A DNA stretch of 64,000 nt from Auanema rhodensis (lineage: Eukaryota > Nematoda > Chromadorea > Rhabditida > Rhabditidae): assembly GCA_964057225.1 (NCBI GenBank), contig OZ059895.1, positions 1,116,001-1,180,000 of the forward strand, in the 5' to 3' direction. Each line of letters opens with the position of its first letter. Position 1 is the first letter of the stretch. Under the pieces are notes generated by a model, which searched no databases, was not told where the DNA came from, and worked only from the letters and a program-made list of their open reading frames with translations. Positions 14,901-28,782 of the stretch are shown piece after piece. A program made the position numbers and the translations under genes.

Positions 14901-17050
14901 GTTCACACTTATATCCTCGATTTTCACCCTGAAGAATTAATTTGTTCGTTGAATAACATTGTCCATCGTCTTTGCCTTGAAAAAAGGAATCTAAAAACAT
15001 CTACTTTTTGCTAAATTATTTCGAAATTTTTCGAAAAAATTTTTGTCAAAATGTTTTTGGAAGCAATGTTGAGTGTACATGGGAACTCAACATACACTAA
15101 TGCATCATTTTTCAAACGATCATAACTAATTTTTGTATTAAGCGTTTCTCAATGCAGTATAGTGCATTCGATGCGGATTTTTAAGCTGCGTCAATCTGTG
15201 TTATCAGATTTGCGCTAGCTTAAAAATGCACCGAGATATCAACTGATATAAGTTCACACTTATATCCTCGATTTTCACCCTGAAGATTTAATTTTTTCGT
15301 TGAATAACATTGTCCATCGTCTTTGCCTTGAAAAATGGAATCTAGAAACATCTACTTTTTGCTAAATTATTTTGAAATTTTTCGAAAAAATTTTTGTCAA
15401 AATGTTTTTGGAAGCAATGTTGAGTGTACATGGAAACTCAACATACACTAATGCATCATTTTTCAAACGATCATAACTAATTTATGTATTAAGCGTTTCT
15501 CAATGTAGTATAGTGCATTCGATGCGGATTTTTAAGCTGCGTCGATCTGTGTTATCAGATTTGCGCTAGCTTAAAAATGCACCGAGATATCAACTGATAT
15601 AAGTTCACACTTATATCCTCGATTTTCACGCTGAAGAATTAATTTTTTCGTTGAATAACATTGTCCATCGTCTTTGCCTTGAAAAAAGGAATCTTAAAAC
15701 ATCTACTTTTTGCTAAATTATCTTGAAATTTTTCGAAAAAATTTTTGTCAAAATGTTTTTGGAAGCAATGTTGAGTGTACATGGAAACTCAACATACACT
15801 AATGCATCATTTTTCAAACGATCATAACTAATTTTTGTATTAAGCGTTTCTCAATGTAGTATAGTGCAATCGATGCGGATTTTTAAGCTGCGTCGATCTG
15901 TGTTATCAGATTTGCGCTAGCTTAAAAATGCACCGAGATATCAACTGATATAAGTTCACACTTATATCCTCGATTTTCACGCTGAAGAATTAATTTTTTC
16001 GTTGAATAACATTGTCCATCGTCTTTGCCTTGAAAAAAGGAATCTAAAAACATCTACTTTTTGCTAAATTATTTCGAAATTTTTCGAAAAAATTTTTGTC
16101 AAAATGTTTTTGGAAGCAATGTTGAGTGTACATGGAAACTCAACATACACTAATGCATCATTTTTCAAACGATCATAACTAATTTTTGTATTAAGCGTTT
16201 CTCAATGTAGTATAGTGCATTCGATGCGGATTTTTAAACTGCGTCGATCTGTGTTATCAGATTTGCGCTAGCTTAAAAATGCACCGAGATATCAACTGAT
16301 ATAAGTTCACACTTATATCCTCGATTTTCACCCTGAAGAATTAATTTTTTCGTTGAATAACATTGTCCATCGTCTTTGCCTTAAAAAAAGGAATCTAAAA
16401 ACATCTACTTTTTGCTAAATTATTTCGAAATTTTTCGAAAAAATTTTTGTCAAAATGTTTTTGGAAGCAATGTTGAGTGTACATGGAAACTCAACATACA
16501 CTAATGCATCATTTTTCAAACGATCATAACTAATTTTTGTATTAAGCGTTTCTCAATGTAGTATAGTGCATTCGATGCGGATTTCTAAGCTGCGTCGATC
16601 TGTGTTATCAGATTTGCGCTAGCTTAAAAATGCACCGAGATATCAACTGATATAAGTTCACACTTATATCCTCGATTTTCACGCTGAAGAATTAATTTTT
16701 TCGTTGAATAACATTGTCCATCGTCTTTGCCTTGAAAAAAGGAATCTAAAAACATCTACTTTTTGCTAAATTATTTCGAAATTTTTCGAAAAAATTTTTG
16801 TCAAAATGTTTTTGGAAGCAATGTTGAGTGTACATGGAAACTCAACATACACTAATGCATCATTTTTCAAACGATCATAACTAATTTTTGTATTAAGCGT
16901 TTCTCAATGTAGTATAGTGCATTCGATGCGGATTTTTAAACTGCGTCGATCTGTGTTATCAGATTTGCGCTAGCTTAAAAATGCACCGAGATATCAACTG
17001 ATATAAGTTCACACTTATATCCTCGATTTTCACCCTGAAGAATTAATTTT
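11233..17050. repeat. Higher-order 10-mer, 3510-bp period, second copy partial
   Basis: Positions 3510 bases (10 x 351) apart carry the same variants: TTTGTTCG at 11431 and 14941, CATGGGAAC near 11569 and 15079, ATCTTAAAAC at 12181 and 15691, ATTTCTAAGC at 13071 and 16581. The match covers about 11280-13545 against 14790-17055. It ends where the second copy reads GTTGCATAAC and CCTTAAAAAAAGG. Monomers at 13690-14742 are not shared and resemble those at 8074-9477. Confidence 0.8.
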
Positions 17051-17199
17051 TTCGTTGCATAACATTGTCCATCGTCTTTGCCTTAAAAAAAGGAATCTAA
17101 AAACATCTACTTTTTGCTAAATTATTTTGAAATTTTTCGAAAAAATTTTTGTCAAAATGTTTTTGGAAGCAATTTTGAGTGTACATGGAAACTCAACAT

Positions 17200-20100
17200 A
17201 CACTAATGCATCATTTTTCAAACAATCATAACTAATTTTTGTATTAAGCGTTTCTCAATGTAGTATAGTGCAATCGATGCGGATTTTTAAGCTGCGTCGA
17301 TCTGTGTTATCAGACTTGCGCTAGCTTAAAAATGCACCGAGATATCAACTGATATAAGTTCACACTTATATCCTCGATTTTCACCCTGAAGAATTAATTT
17401 TTTCGTTGAATAACATTGTCCATCGTCTTTGCCTTGAAAAAAGGAATCTAAAAACATCTACTTTTTGCTAAATTATTTTGAAATTTTTCGAAAAAATTTT
17501 TGTCAAAATGTTTTTGGAAGCAATGTTGAGTGTACATGGAAACTCAACATACACTAATGCATCATTTTTCAAACGATCATAACTAATTTTTGTATTAAGC
17601 GTTTCTCAATGTAGTATAGTGCATTCGATGCGGATTTTTAAGCTGCGTCGATCTGTGTTATCAGATTTGCGCTAGCTTAAAAATGCACCGAGATATCAAC
17701 TGATATAAGTTCACACTTATATCCTCGATTTTCACGCTGAAGAATTAATTTTTTCGTTGAATAACATTGTCCATCGTCTTTGCCTTGAAAAAAGGAATCT
17801 AAAAACATCTACTTTTTGCTAAATAATTTCGAAATTTTTCGAAAAAATTTTTGTCAAAATGTTTTTGGAAGCAATGTTGAGTGTACATGGAAACTCAACA
17901 TACACTAATGCATCATTTTTCAAACGATCATAACTAATTTTTGTATTAAGCGTTTCTCAATGTAGTATAGTGCATTCGATGCGGATTTTTAAGCTGCGTC
18001 GATCTGTGTTATCAGATTTGCGCTAGCTTAAAAATGCACCGAGATATCAACTGATATAAGTTCACACTTATATCCTCGATTTTCACCCTGAAGAATTAAT
18101 TTTTTCGTTGAATAACATTGTCCATCGTCTTTGCCTTGAAAAAAGGAATCTAAAAACATCTACTTTTTGCTAAATTATTTTGAAATTTTTCGAAAAAATT
18201 TTTGTCAAAATGTTTTTGGAAGCAATGTTGAGTGTACATGGAAACTCAACATACACTAATGCATCATTTTTCAAACGATCATAACTAATTTTTGTATTAA
18301 GCGTTTCTCAATGTAGTATAGTGCATTCGATGCGGATTTTTAAGCTGCGTCGATCTGTGTTATCAGATTTGCGCTAGCTTAAAAATGCACCGAGATATCA
18401 ACTGATATAAGTTCACACTTATATCCTCGATTTTCACGCTGAAGAATTAATTTTTTCGTTGAATAACATTGTCCATCGTCTTTGCCTTGAAAAAAGGAAT
18501 CTAAAAACATCTACTTTTTGCTAAATAATTTCGAAATTTTTCGAAAAAATTTTTGTCAAAATGTTTTTGGAAGCAATGTTGAGTGTACATGGAAACTCAA
18601 CATACACTAATGCATCATTTTTCAAACGATCATAACTAATTTTTGTATTAAGCGTTTCTCAATGTAGTATAGTGCATTCGATGCGGATTTTTAAGCTGCG
18701 TCGATCTGTGTTATCAGATTTGCGCTAGCTTAAAAATGCACCGAGATATCAACTGATATAAGTTCACACTTATATCCTCGATTTTCACCCTGAAGAATTA
18801 ATTTGTTCGTTGAATAACATTGTCCATCGTCTTTGCCTTGAAAAAAGGAATCTAAAAACATCTACTTTTTGCTAAATTATTTCGAAATTTTTCGAAAAAA
18901 TTTTTGTCAAAATGTTTTTGGAAGCAATGTTGAGTGTACATGGGAACTCAACATACACTAATGCATCATTTTTCAAACGATCATAACTAATTTTTGTATT
19001 AAGCGTTTCTCAATGCAGTATAGTGCATTCGATGCGGATTTTTAAGCTGCGTCAATCTGTGTTATCAGATTTGCGCTAGCTTAAAAATGCACCGAGATAT
19101 CAACTGATATAAGTTCACACTTATATCCTCGATTTTCACGCTGAAGAATTAATTTTTTCGTTGAATAACATTGTCCATCGTCTTTGCCTTGAAAAAAGGA
19201 ATCTAAAAACATCTACTTTTTGCTAAATAATTTCGAAATTTTTCGAAAAAATTTTTGTCAAAATGTTTTTGGAAGCAATGTTGAGTGTACATGGAAACTC
19301 AACATACACTAATGCATCATTTTTCAAACGATCATAACTAATTTTTGTATTAAGCGTTTCTCAATGTAGTATAGTGCATTCGATGCGGATTTTTAAGCTG
19401 CGTCGATCTGTGTTATCAGATTTGCGCTAGCTTAAAAATGCACCGAGATATCAACTGATATAAGTTCACACTTATATCCTCGATTTTCACCCTGAAGAAT
19501 TAATTTGTTCGTTGAATAACATTGTCCATCGTCTTTGCCTTGAAAAAAGGAATCTAAAAACATCTACTTTTTGCTAAATTATTTCGAAATTTTTCGAAAA
19601 AATTTTTGTCAAAATGTTTTTGGAAGCAATGTTGAGTGTACATGGGAACTCAACATACACTAATGCATCATTTTTCAAACGATCATAACTAATTTTTGTA
19701 TTAAGCGTTTCTCAATGCAGTATAGTGCATTCGATGCGGATTTTTAAGCTGCGTCAATCTGTGTTATCAGATTTGCGCTAGCTTAAAAATGCACCGAGAT
19801 ATCAACTGATATAAGTTCACACTTATATCCTCGATTTTCACCCTGAAGAATTAATTTTTTCGTTGGATAACATTGTCCATCGTCTTTGCCTTAAAAAAAG
19901 GAATCTAAAAACATCTACTTTTTGCTAAATTATTTTGAAATTTTTCGAAAAAATTTTTGTCAAAATGTTTTTGGAAGCAATGTTGAGTGTACATGGAAAC
20001 TCAACATACACTAATGCATCATTTTTCAAACGATCATAACTAATTTTTGTATTAAGCGTTTCTCAATGTAGTATAGTGCATTCGATGCGGATTTTTAAGC

Positions 20101-22815
20101 TGCGTCGATCTGTGTTATCAGATTTGCGCTAGCTTAAAAATGCACCGAGATATCAACTGATATAAGTTCACACTTATATCCTCGATTTTCACCCTGAAGA
20201 TTTAATTTTTTCGTTGAATAACATTGTCCATCGTCTTTGCCTTGAAAAAAGGAATCTAAAAACATCTACTTTTTGCTAAATAATTTCGAAATTTTTCGAA
20301 AAAATTTTTGTCAAAATGTTTTTGGAAGCAATGTTGAGTGTACATGGAAACTCAACATACACTAATGCATCATTTTTCAAACGATCATAACTAATTTTTG
20401 TATTAAGCGTTTCTCAATGTAGTATAGTGCATTCGATGCGGATTTTTAAGCTGCGTCGATCTGTGTTATCAGATTTGCGCTAGCTTAAAAATGCACCGAG
20501 ATATCAACTGATATAAGTTCACACTTATATCCTCGATTTTCACCCTGAAGAATTAATTTGTTCGTTGAATAACATTGTCCATCGTCTTTGCCTTGAAAAA
20601 AGGAATCTAAAAACATCTACTTTTTGCTAAATTATTTCGAAATTTTTCGAAAAAATTTTTGTCAAAATGTTTTTGGAAGCAATGTTGAGTGTACATGGGA
20701 ACTCAACATACACTAATGCATCATTTTTCAAACGATCATAACTAATTTTTGTATTAAGCGTTTCTCAATGCAGTATAGTGCATTCGATGCGGATTTTTAA
20801 GCTGCGTCAATCTGTGTTATCAGATTTGCGCTAGCTTAAAAATGCACCGAGATATCAACTGATATAAGTTCACACTTATATCCTCGATTTTCACCCTGAA
20901 GAATTAATTTTTTCGTTGGATAACATTGTCCATCGTCTTTGCCTTAAAAAAAGGAATCTAAAAACATCTACTTTTTGCTAAATTATTTTGAAATTTTTCG
21001 AAAAAATTTTTGTCAAAATGTTTTTGGAAGCAATGTTGAGTGTACATGGAAACTCAACATACACTAATGCATCATTTTTCAAACGATCATAACTAATTTT
21101 TGTATTAAGCGTTTCTCAATGTAGTATAGTGCATTCGATGCGGATTTTTAAGCTGCGTCGATCTGTGTTATCAGATTTGCGCTAGCTTAAAAATGCACCG
21201 AGATATCAACTGATATAAGTTCACACTTATATCCTCGATTTTCACCCTGAAGATTTAATTTTTTCGTTGAATAACATTGTTTATCGTCTTTGCCTTGAAA
21301 AATGGAATCTAGAAACATCTACTTTTTGCTAAATTATTTTGAAATTTTTCGAAAAAATTTTTGTCAAAATGTTTTTGGAAGCAATGTTGAGTGTACATGG
21401 AAACTCAACATACACTAATGCATCATTTTTCAAACGATCATAACTAATTTTTGTATTAAGCGTTTCTCAATGCAGTATAGTGCATTCGATGCGGATTTTT
21501 AAGCTGCGTCGATCTGTGTTATCAGATTTGCGCTAGCTTAAAAATGCACCGAGATATCAACTGATATAAGTTCACACTTATATCCTCGATTTTCACGCTG
21601 AAGAATTAATTTTTTCGTTGAATAACATTGTCCATCGTCTTTGCCTTGAAAAAAGGAATCTAAAAACATCTACTTTTTGCTAAATTATCTTGAAATTTTT
21701 CGAAAAAATCTTTGTCAAAATGTTTTTGGAAGCAATGTTGAGTGTACATGGAAACTCAACATACACTAATGCATCATTTTTCAAACGATCATAACTAATT
21801 TTTGTATTAAGCGTTTCTCAATGTAGTATAGTGCAATCGATGCGGATTTTTAAGCTGCGACGATCTGTGTTATCAGACTTGCGCTAGCTTAAAAATGCAC
21901 CGAGATATCAACTGATATAAGTTCACACTTATATCCTCGATTTTCACCCTGAAGAATTAATTTTTTCGTTGAATAACATTGTCCATCGTCTTTGCCTTGA
22001 AAAAAGGAATCTAAAAACATCTACTTTTTGCTAAATTATCTTGAAATTTTTCGAAAAAATTTTTGTCAAAATGTTTTTGGAAGCAATGTTGAGTGTACAT
22101 GGAAACTCAACATACACTAATGCATCATTTTTCAAACGATCATAACTAATTTTTGTATTAAGCGTTTCTCAATGTAGTATAGTGCAATCGATGCGGATTT
22201 TTAAGCTGCGACGATCTGTGTTATCAGACTTGCGCTAGCTTAAAAATGCACCGAGATATCAACTGATATAAGTTCACACTTATATCCTCGATTTTCACCC
22301 TGAAGAATTAATTTTTTCGTTGAATAACATTGTCCATCGTCTTTGCCTTGAAAAAAGAAATCTAAAAACATCTACTTTTTGCTAAATTATTTTGAAATTT
22401 TTCGAAAAAATTTTTGTCAAAATGTTTTTGGAAGCAATGTTGAGTGTACATGGAAACTCAACATACACTAATGCATCATTTTTCAAACGATCATAACTAA
22501 TTTTTGTATTAAGCGTTTCTCGATCTAGTATAGTGCATTCGATGCGGATTTTTAAGCTGCGTCGATCTGTGTTATCAGATTTGCGCTAGCTTAAAAATGC
22601 ACCGAGATATCAACTGATATAAGTTCACACTTATATCCTCGATTTTCACCCTGAAGAATTAATTTTTTCGTTGAATAACATTGTCCATCGTCTTTGCCTT
22701 GAAAAAAGGAATCTAAAAACATCTACTTTTTGCTAAATTATTTCGAAATTTTTCGAAAAATTTTTTGTCAAAATGTTTTTGGAAGCAATGTTGAGTGTAC
22801 ATGGAAACTCAACAT
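17200..22815. repeat. Related block A, 16 monomers
   Basis: The block starts with the AAACAATC landmark monomer (17200), passes through AAATAATTTC monomers (markers at 17821, 18523, 19225 and 20278) alternating with TTTGTTCG monomers, then runs through AATGCAGT/GCGTCAATC, GTTTATCG/CTAGAAAC, AATCTTTG, two GCGACGATC monomers (21763, 22114) and a CTCGATCT monomer (22465). Blocks B and C have the same order of types. Block A has seven extra monomers relative to C, in its AAATAATTTC/TTTGTTCG part. Confidence 0.75.
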
Positions 22816-23517
22816 ACACTAATGCATCATTTTTCAAACGATCATAACTAATTTTTGTATTAAGCGTTTCTCAATGCAGTATAGTGCATTCGATGCGGAT
22901 TTTTAAGCTGCGTCGATCTGTGTTATCAGATTTGCGCTAGCTTAAAAATGCACCGAGATATCAACTGATATAAGTTCACACTTATATCCTCGATTTTCAC
23001 CCTGAAGAATTAATTTTTTCGTTGGATAACGTTGTCCATCGTCTTTGCCTTAAAAAAAGGAATCTAAAAACATCTACTTTTTGCTAAATTATTTTGAAAT
23101 TTTTCGAAAAAATTTTTGTCAAAATGTTTTTGGAAGCAATGTTGAGTGTACATGGAAACTCAACATACACTAATGCATCATTTTTCAAACGATCATAACT
23201 AATTTTTGTATTAAGCGTTTCTCAATGTAGTATAATGCATTCGATGCGGATTTTTAAGCTGCGTCGATCTGTGTTATCAGATTTGCGCTAGCTTAAAAAT
23301 GCACCGAGATATCAACTGATATAAGTTCACACTTATATCCTCGATTTTCACCCTGAAGAATTAATTTTTTCGTTGGATAACATTGTCCATCGTCTTTGCC
23401 TTAAAAAAAGGAATCTAAAAACATCTACTTTTTGCTAAATTATTTTGAAATTTTTCGAAAAAATTTTTGTCAAAATGTTTTTGGAAGCAATTTTGAGTGT
23501 ACATGGAAACTCAACAT

Positions 23518-26500
23518 ACACTAATGCATCATTTTTCAAACAATCATAACTAATTTTTGTATTAAGCGTTTCTCAATGTAGTATAGTGCAATCGATGCGG
23601 ATTTTTAAGCTGCGTCGATCTGTGTTATCAGACTTGCGCTAGCTTAAAAATGCACCGAGATATCAACTGATATAAGTTCACACTTATATCCTCGATTTTC
23701 ACCCTGAAGAATTAATTTTTTCGTTGAATAACATTGTCCATCGTCTTTGCCTTGAAAAAAGGAATCTAAAAACATCTACTTTTTGCTAAATTATTTTGAA
23801 ATTTTTCGAAAAAATTTTTGTCAAAATGTTTTTGGAAGCAATGTTGAGTGTACATGGAAACTCAACATACACTAATGCATCATTTTTCAAACGATCATAA
23901 CTAATTTTTGTATTAAGCGTTTCTCAATGTAGTATAGTGCATTCGATGCGGATTTTTAAGCTGCGTCGATCTGTGTTATCAGATTTGCGCTAGCTTAAAA
24001 ATGCACCGAGATATCAACTGATATAAGTTCACACTTATATCCTCGATTTTCACGCTGAAGAATTAATTTTTTCGTTGAATAACATTGTCCATCGTCTTTG
24101 CCTTGAAAAAAGGAATCTAAAAACATCTACTTTTTGCTAAATAATTTCGAAATTTTTCGAAAAAATTTTTGTCAAAATGTTTTTGGAAGCAATGTTGAGT
24201 GTACATGGAAACTCAACATACACTAATGCATCATTTTTCAAACGATCATAACTAATTTTTGTATTAAGCGTTTCTCAATGTAGTATAGTGCATTCGATGC
24301 GGATTTTTAAGCTGCGTCGATCTGTGTTATCAGATTCGCGCTAGCTTAAAAATGCACCGAGATATCAACTGATATAAGTTCACACTTATATCCTCGATTT
24401 TCACCCTGAAGAATTAATTTGTTCGTTGAATAACATTGTCCATCGTCTTTGCCTTGAAAAAAGGAATCTAAAAACATCTACTTTTTGCTAAATTATTTCG
24501 AAATTTTTCGAAAAAATTTTTGTCAAAATGTTTTTGGAAGCAATGTTGAGTGTACATGGGAACTCAACATACACTAATGCATCATTTTTCAAACGATCAT
24601 AACTAATTTTTGTATTAAGCGTTTCTCAATGCAGTATAGTGCATTCGATGCGGATTTTTAAGCTGCGTCAATCTGTGTTATCAGATTTGCGCTAGCTTAA
24701 AAATGCACCGAGATATCAACTGATATAAGTTCACACTTATATCCTCGATTTTCACCCTGAAGAATTAATTTTTTCGTTGGATAACATTGTCCATCGTCTT
24801 TGCCTTAAAAAAAGGAATCTAAAAACATCTACTTTTTGCTAAATTATTTTGAAATTTTTCGAAAAAATTTTTGTCAAAATGTTTTTGGAAGCAATGTTGA
24901 GTGTACATGGAAACTCAACATACACTAATGCATCATTTTTCAAACGATCATAACTAATTTTTGTATTAAGCGTTTCTCAATGTAGTATAGTGCAGTCGAT
25001 GCGGATTTTTAAGCTGCGTCGATCTGTGTTATCAGATTTGCGCTAGCTTAAAAATGCACCGAGATATCAACTGATATAAGTTCACACTTATATCCTCGAT
25101 TTTCACCCTGAAGATTTAATTTTTTCGTTGAATAACATTGTTTATCGTCTTTGCCTTGAAAAATGGAATCTAGAAACATCTACTTTTTGCTAAATTATTT
25201 TGAAATTTTTCGAAAAAATTTTTGTCAAAATGTTTTTGGAAGCAATGTTGAGTGTACATGGAAACTCAACATACACTAATGCATCATTTTTCAAACGATC
25301 ATAACTAATTTTTGTATTAAGCGTTTCTCAATGCAGTATAGTGCATTCGATGCGGATTTTTAAGCTGCGTCGATCTGTGTTATCACATTTGCGCTAGCTT
25401 AAAAATGCACCGAGATATCAACTGATATAAGTTCACACTTATATCCTCGATTTTCACGCTGAAGAATTAATTTTTTCGTTGAATAACATTGTCCATCGTC
25501 TTTGCCTTGAAAAAAGGAATCTAAAAACATCTACTTTTTGCTAAATTATCTTGAAATTTTTCGAAAAAATTTTTGTCAAAATGTTTTTGGAAGCAATGTT
25601 GAGTGTACATGGGAACTCAACATACACTAATGCATCATTTTTCAAACGATCATAACTAATTTTTGTATTAAGCGTTTCTCAATGCAGTATAGTGCATTCG
25701 ATGCGGATTTTTAAGCTGCGTCAATCTGTGTTATCAGATTTGCGCTAGCTTAAAAATGCACCGAGATATCAACTGATATAAGTTCACACTTATATCCTCG
25801 ATTTTCACCCTGAAGAATTAATTTTTTCGTTGGATAACATTGTCCATCGTCTTTGCCTTAAAAAAAGGAATCTAAAAACATCTACTTTTTGCTAAATTAT
25901 TTTGAAATTTTTCGAAAAAATTTTTGTCAAAATGTTTTTGGAAGCAATGTTGAGTGTACATGGAAACTCAACATACACTAATGCATCATTTTTCAAACGA
26001 TCATAACTAATTTTTGTATTAAGCGTTTCTCAATGTAGTATAGTGCAGTCGATGCGGATTTTTAAGCTGCGTCGATCTGTGTTATCAGATTTGCGCTAGC
26101 TTAAAAATGCACCGAGATATCAACTGATATAAGTTCACACTTATATCCTCGATTTTCACCCTGAAGATTTAATTTTTTCGTTGAATAACATTGTTTATCG
26201 TCTTTGCCTTGAAAAATGGAATCTAGAAACATCTACTTTTTGCTAAATTATTTTGAAATTTTTCGAAAAAATTTTTGTCAAAATGTTTTTGGAAGCAATG
26301 TTGAGTGTACATGGAAACTCAACATACACTAATGCATCATTTTTCAAACGATCATAACTAATTTTTGTATTAAGCGTTTCTCAATGCAGTATAGTGCATT
26401 CGATGCGGATTTTTAAGCTGCGTCGATCTGTGTTATCACATTTGCGCTAGCTTAAAAATGCACCGAGATATCAACTGATATAAGTTCACACTTATATCCT

Positions 26501-28782
26501 CGATTTTCACGCTGAAGAATTAATTTTTTCGTTGAATAACATTGTCCATCGTCTTTGCCTTGAAAAAAGGAATCTAAAAACATCTACTTTTTGCTAAATT
26601 ATCTTGAAATTTTTCGAAAAAATCTTTGTCAAAATGTTTTTGGAAGCAATGTTGAGTGTACATGGAAACTCAACATACACTAATGCATCATTTTTCAAAC
26701 GATCATAACTAATTTTTGTATTAAGCGTTTCTCAATGTAGTATAGTGCAATCGATGCGGATTTTTAAGCTGCGACGATCTGTGTTATCAGACTTGCGCTA
26801 GCTTAAAAATGCACCGAGATATCAACTGATATAAGTTCACACTTATATCCTCGATTTTCACCCTGAAGAATTAATTTTTTCGTTGGATAACATTGTCCAT
26901 CGTCTTTGCCTTAAAAAAAGGAATCTAAAAACATCTACTTTTTGCTAAATTATTTTGAAATTTTTCGAAAAAATTTTTGTCAAAATGTTTTTGGAAGCAA
27001 TGTTGAGTGTACATGGAAACTCAACATACACTAATGCATCATTTTTCAAACGATCATAACTAATTTTTGTATTAAGCGTTTCTCAATGTAGTATAGTGCA
27101 GTCGATGCGGATTTTTAAGCTGCGTCGATCTGTGTTATCAGATTTGCGCTAGCTTAAAAATGCACCGAGATATCAACTGATATAAGTTCACACTTATATC
27201 CTCGATTTTCACCCTGAAGATTTAATTTTTTCGTTGAATAACATTGTTTATCGTCTTTGCCTTGAAAAATGGAATCTAGAAACATCTACTTTTTGCTAAA
27301 TTATTTTGAAATTTTTCGAAAAAATTTTTGTCAAAATGTTTTTGGAAGCAATGTTGAGTGTACATGGAAACTCAACATACACTAATGCATCATTTTTCAA
27401 ACGATCATAACTAATTTTTGTATTAAGCGTTTCTCAATGCAGTATAGTGCATTCGATGCGGATTTTTAAGCTGCGTCGATCTGTGTTATCACATTTGCGC
27501 TAGCTTAAAAATGCACCGAGATATCAACTGATATAAGTTCACACTTATATCCTCGATTTTCACGCTGAAGAATTAATTTTTTCGTTGAATAACATTGTCC
27601 ATCGTCTTTGCCTTGAAAAAAGGAATCTAAAAACATCTACTTTTTGCTAAATTATCTTGAAATTTTTCGAAAAAATCTTTGTCAAAATGTTTTTGGAAGC
27701 AATGTTGAGTGTACATGGAAACTCAACATACACTAATGCATCATTTTTCAAACGATCATAACTAATTTTTGTATTAAGCGTTTCTCAATGTAGTATAGTG
27801 CAATCGATGCGGATTTTTAAGCTGCGACGATCTGTGTTATCAGACTTGCGCTAGCTTAAAAATGCACCGAGATATCAACTGATATAAGTTCACACTTATA
27901 TCCTCGATTTTCACCCTGAAGAATTAATTTTTTCGTTGAATAACATTGTCCATCGTCTTTGCCTTGAAAAAAGGAATCTAAAAACATCTACTTTTTGCTA
28001 AATTATCTTGAAATTTTTCGAAAAAATTTTTGTCAAAATGTTTTTGGAAGCAATGTTGAGTGTACATGGAAACTCAACATACACTAATGCATCATTTTTC
28101 AAACGATCATAACTAATTTTTGTATTAAGCGTTTCTCAATGTAGTATAGTGCAATCGATGCGGATTTTTAAGCTGCGACGATCTGTGTTATCAGACTTGC
28201 GCTAGCTTAAAAATGCACCGAGATATCAACTGATATAAGTTCACACTTATATCCTCGATTTTCACCCTGAAGAATTAATTTTTTCGTTGAATAACATTGT
28301 CCATCGTCTTTGCCTTGAAAAAAGGAATCTAAAAACATCTACTTTTTGCTAAATTATTTTGAAATTTTTCGAAAAAATTTTTGTCAAAATGTTTTTGGAA
28401 GCAATGTTGAGTGTACATGGAAACTCAACATACACTAATGCATCATTTTTCAAACGATCATAACTAATTTTTGTATTAAGCGTTTCTCGATCTAGTATAG
28501 TGCATTCGATGCGGATTTTTAAGCTGCGTCGATCTGTGTTATCAGATTTGCGCTAGCTTAAAAATGCACCGAGATATCAACTGATATAAGTTCACACTTA
28601 TATCCTCGATTTTCACGCTGAAGAATTAATTTTTTCGTTGAATAACATTGTCCATCGTCTTTGCCTTGAAAAAAGGAATCTAAAAACATCTACTTTTTGC
28701 TAAATTATTTCGAAATTTTTCGAAAAAATTTTTGTCAAAATGTTTTTGGAAGCAATGTTGAGTGTACATGGAAACTCAACAT
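23518..28782. repeat. Related block B, 15 monomers
   Basis: Starts with the AAACAATC landmark at 23518, exactly 6318 bases (18 x 351) after block A, and ends with the CTCGATCT monomer at 28432. It follows the same type order as block C. Its six extra monomers are two additional turns of the 3-mer at 24571-27729. Monomers at 22816-23517, between blocks A and B, are of the GATAACGTT/TATAATGC kind seen in the 4-mer near 8 kb. Confidence 0.75.
24571..27729. repeat. Higher-order 3-mer, 1053-bp period, three copies
   Basis: The unusual GTTTATCGTC (CC changed to TT) appears at 25141, 26194 and 27247, each 1053 bases apart, together with GCAGTCGATG. TTATCACATTTG appears once per unit near 25380, 26433 and 27486. 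The first monomer of the third copy is of the GCGACGATC type rather than GCGTCAATC, showing that exchange did not start exactly at a unit boundary. Confidence 0.85.
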
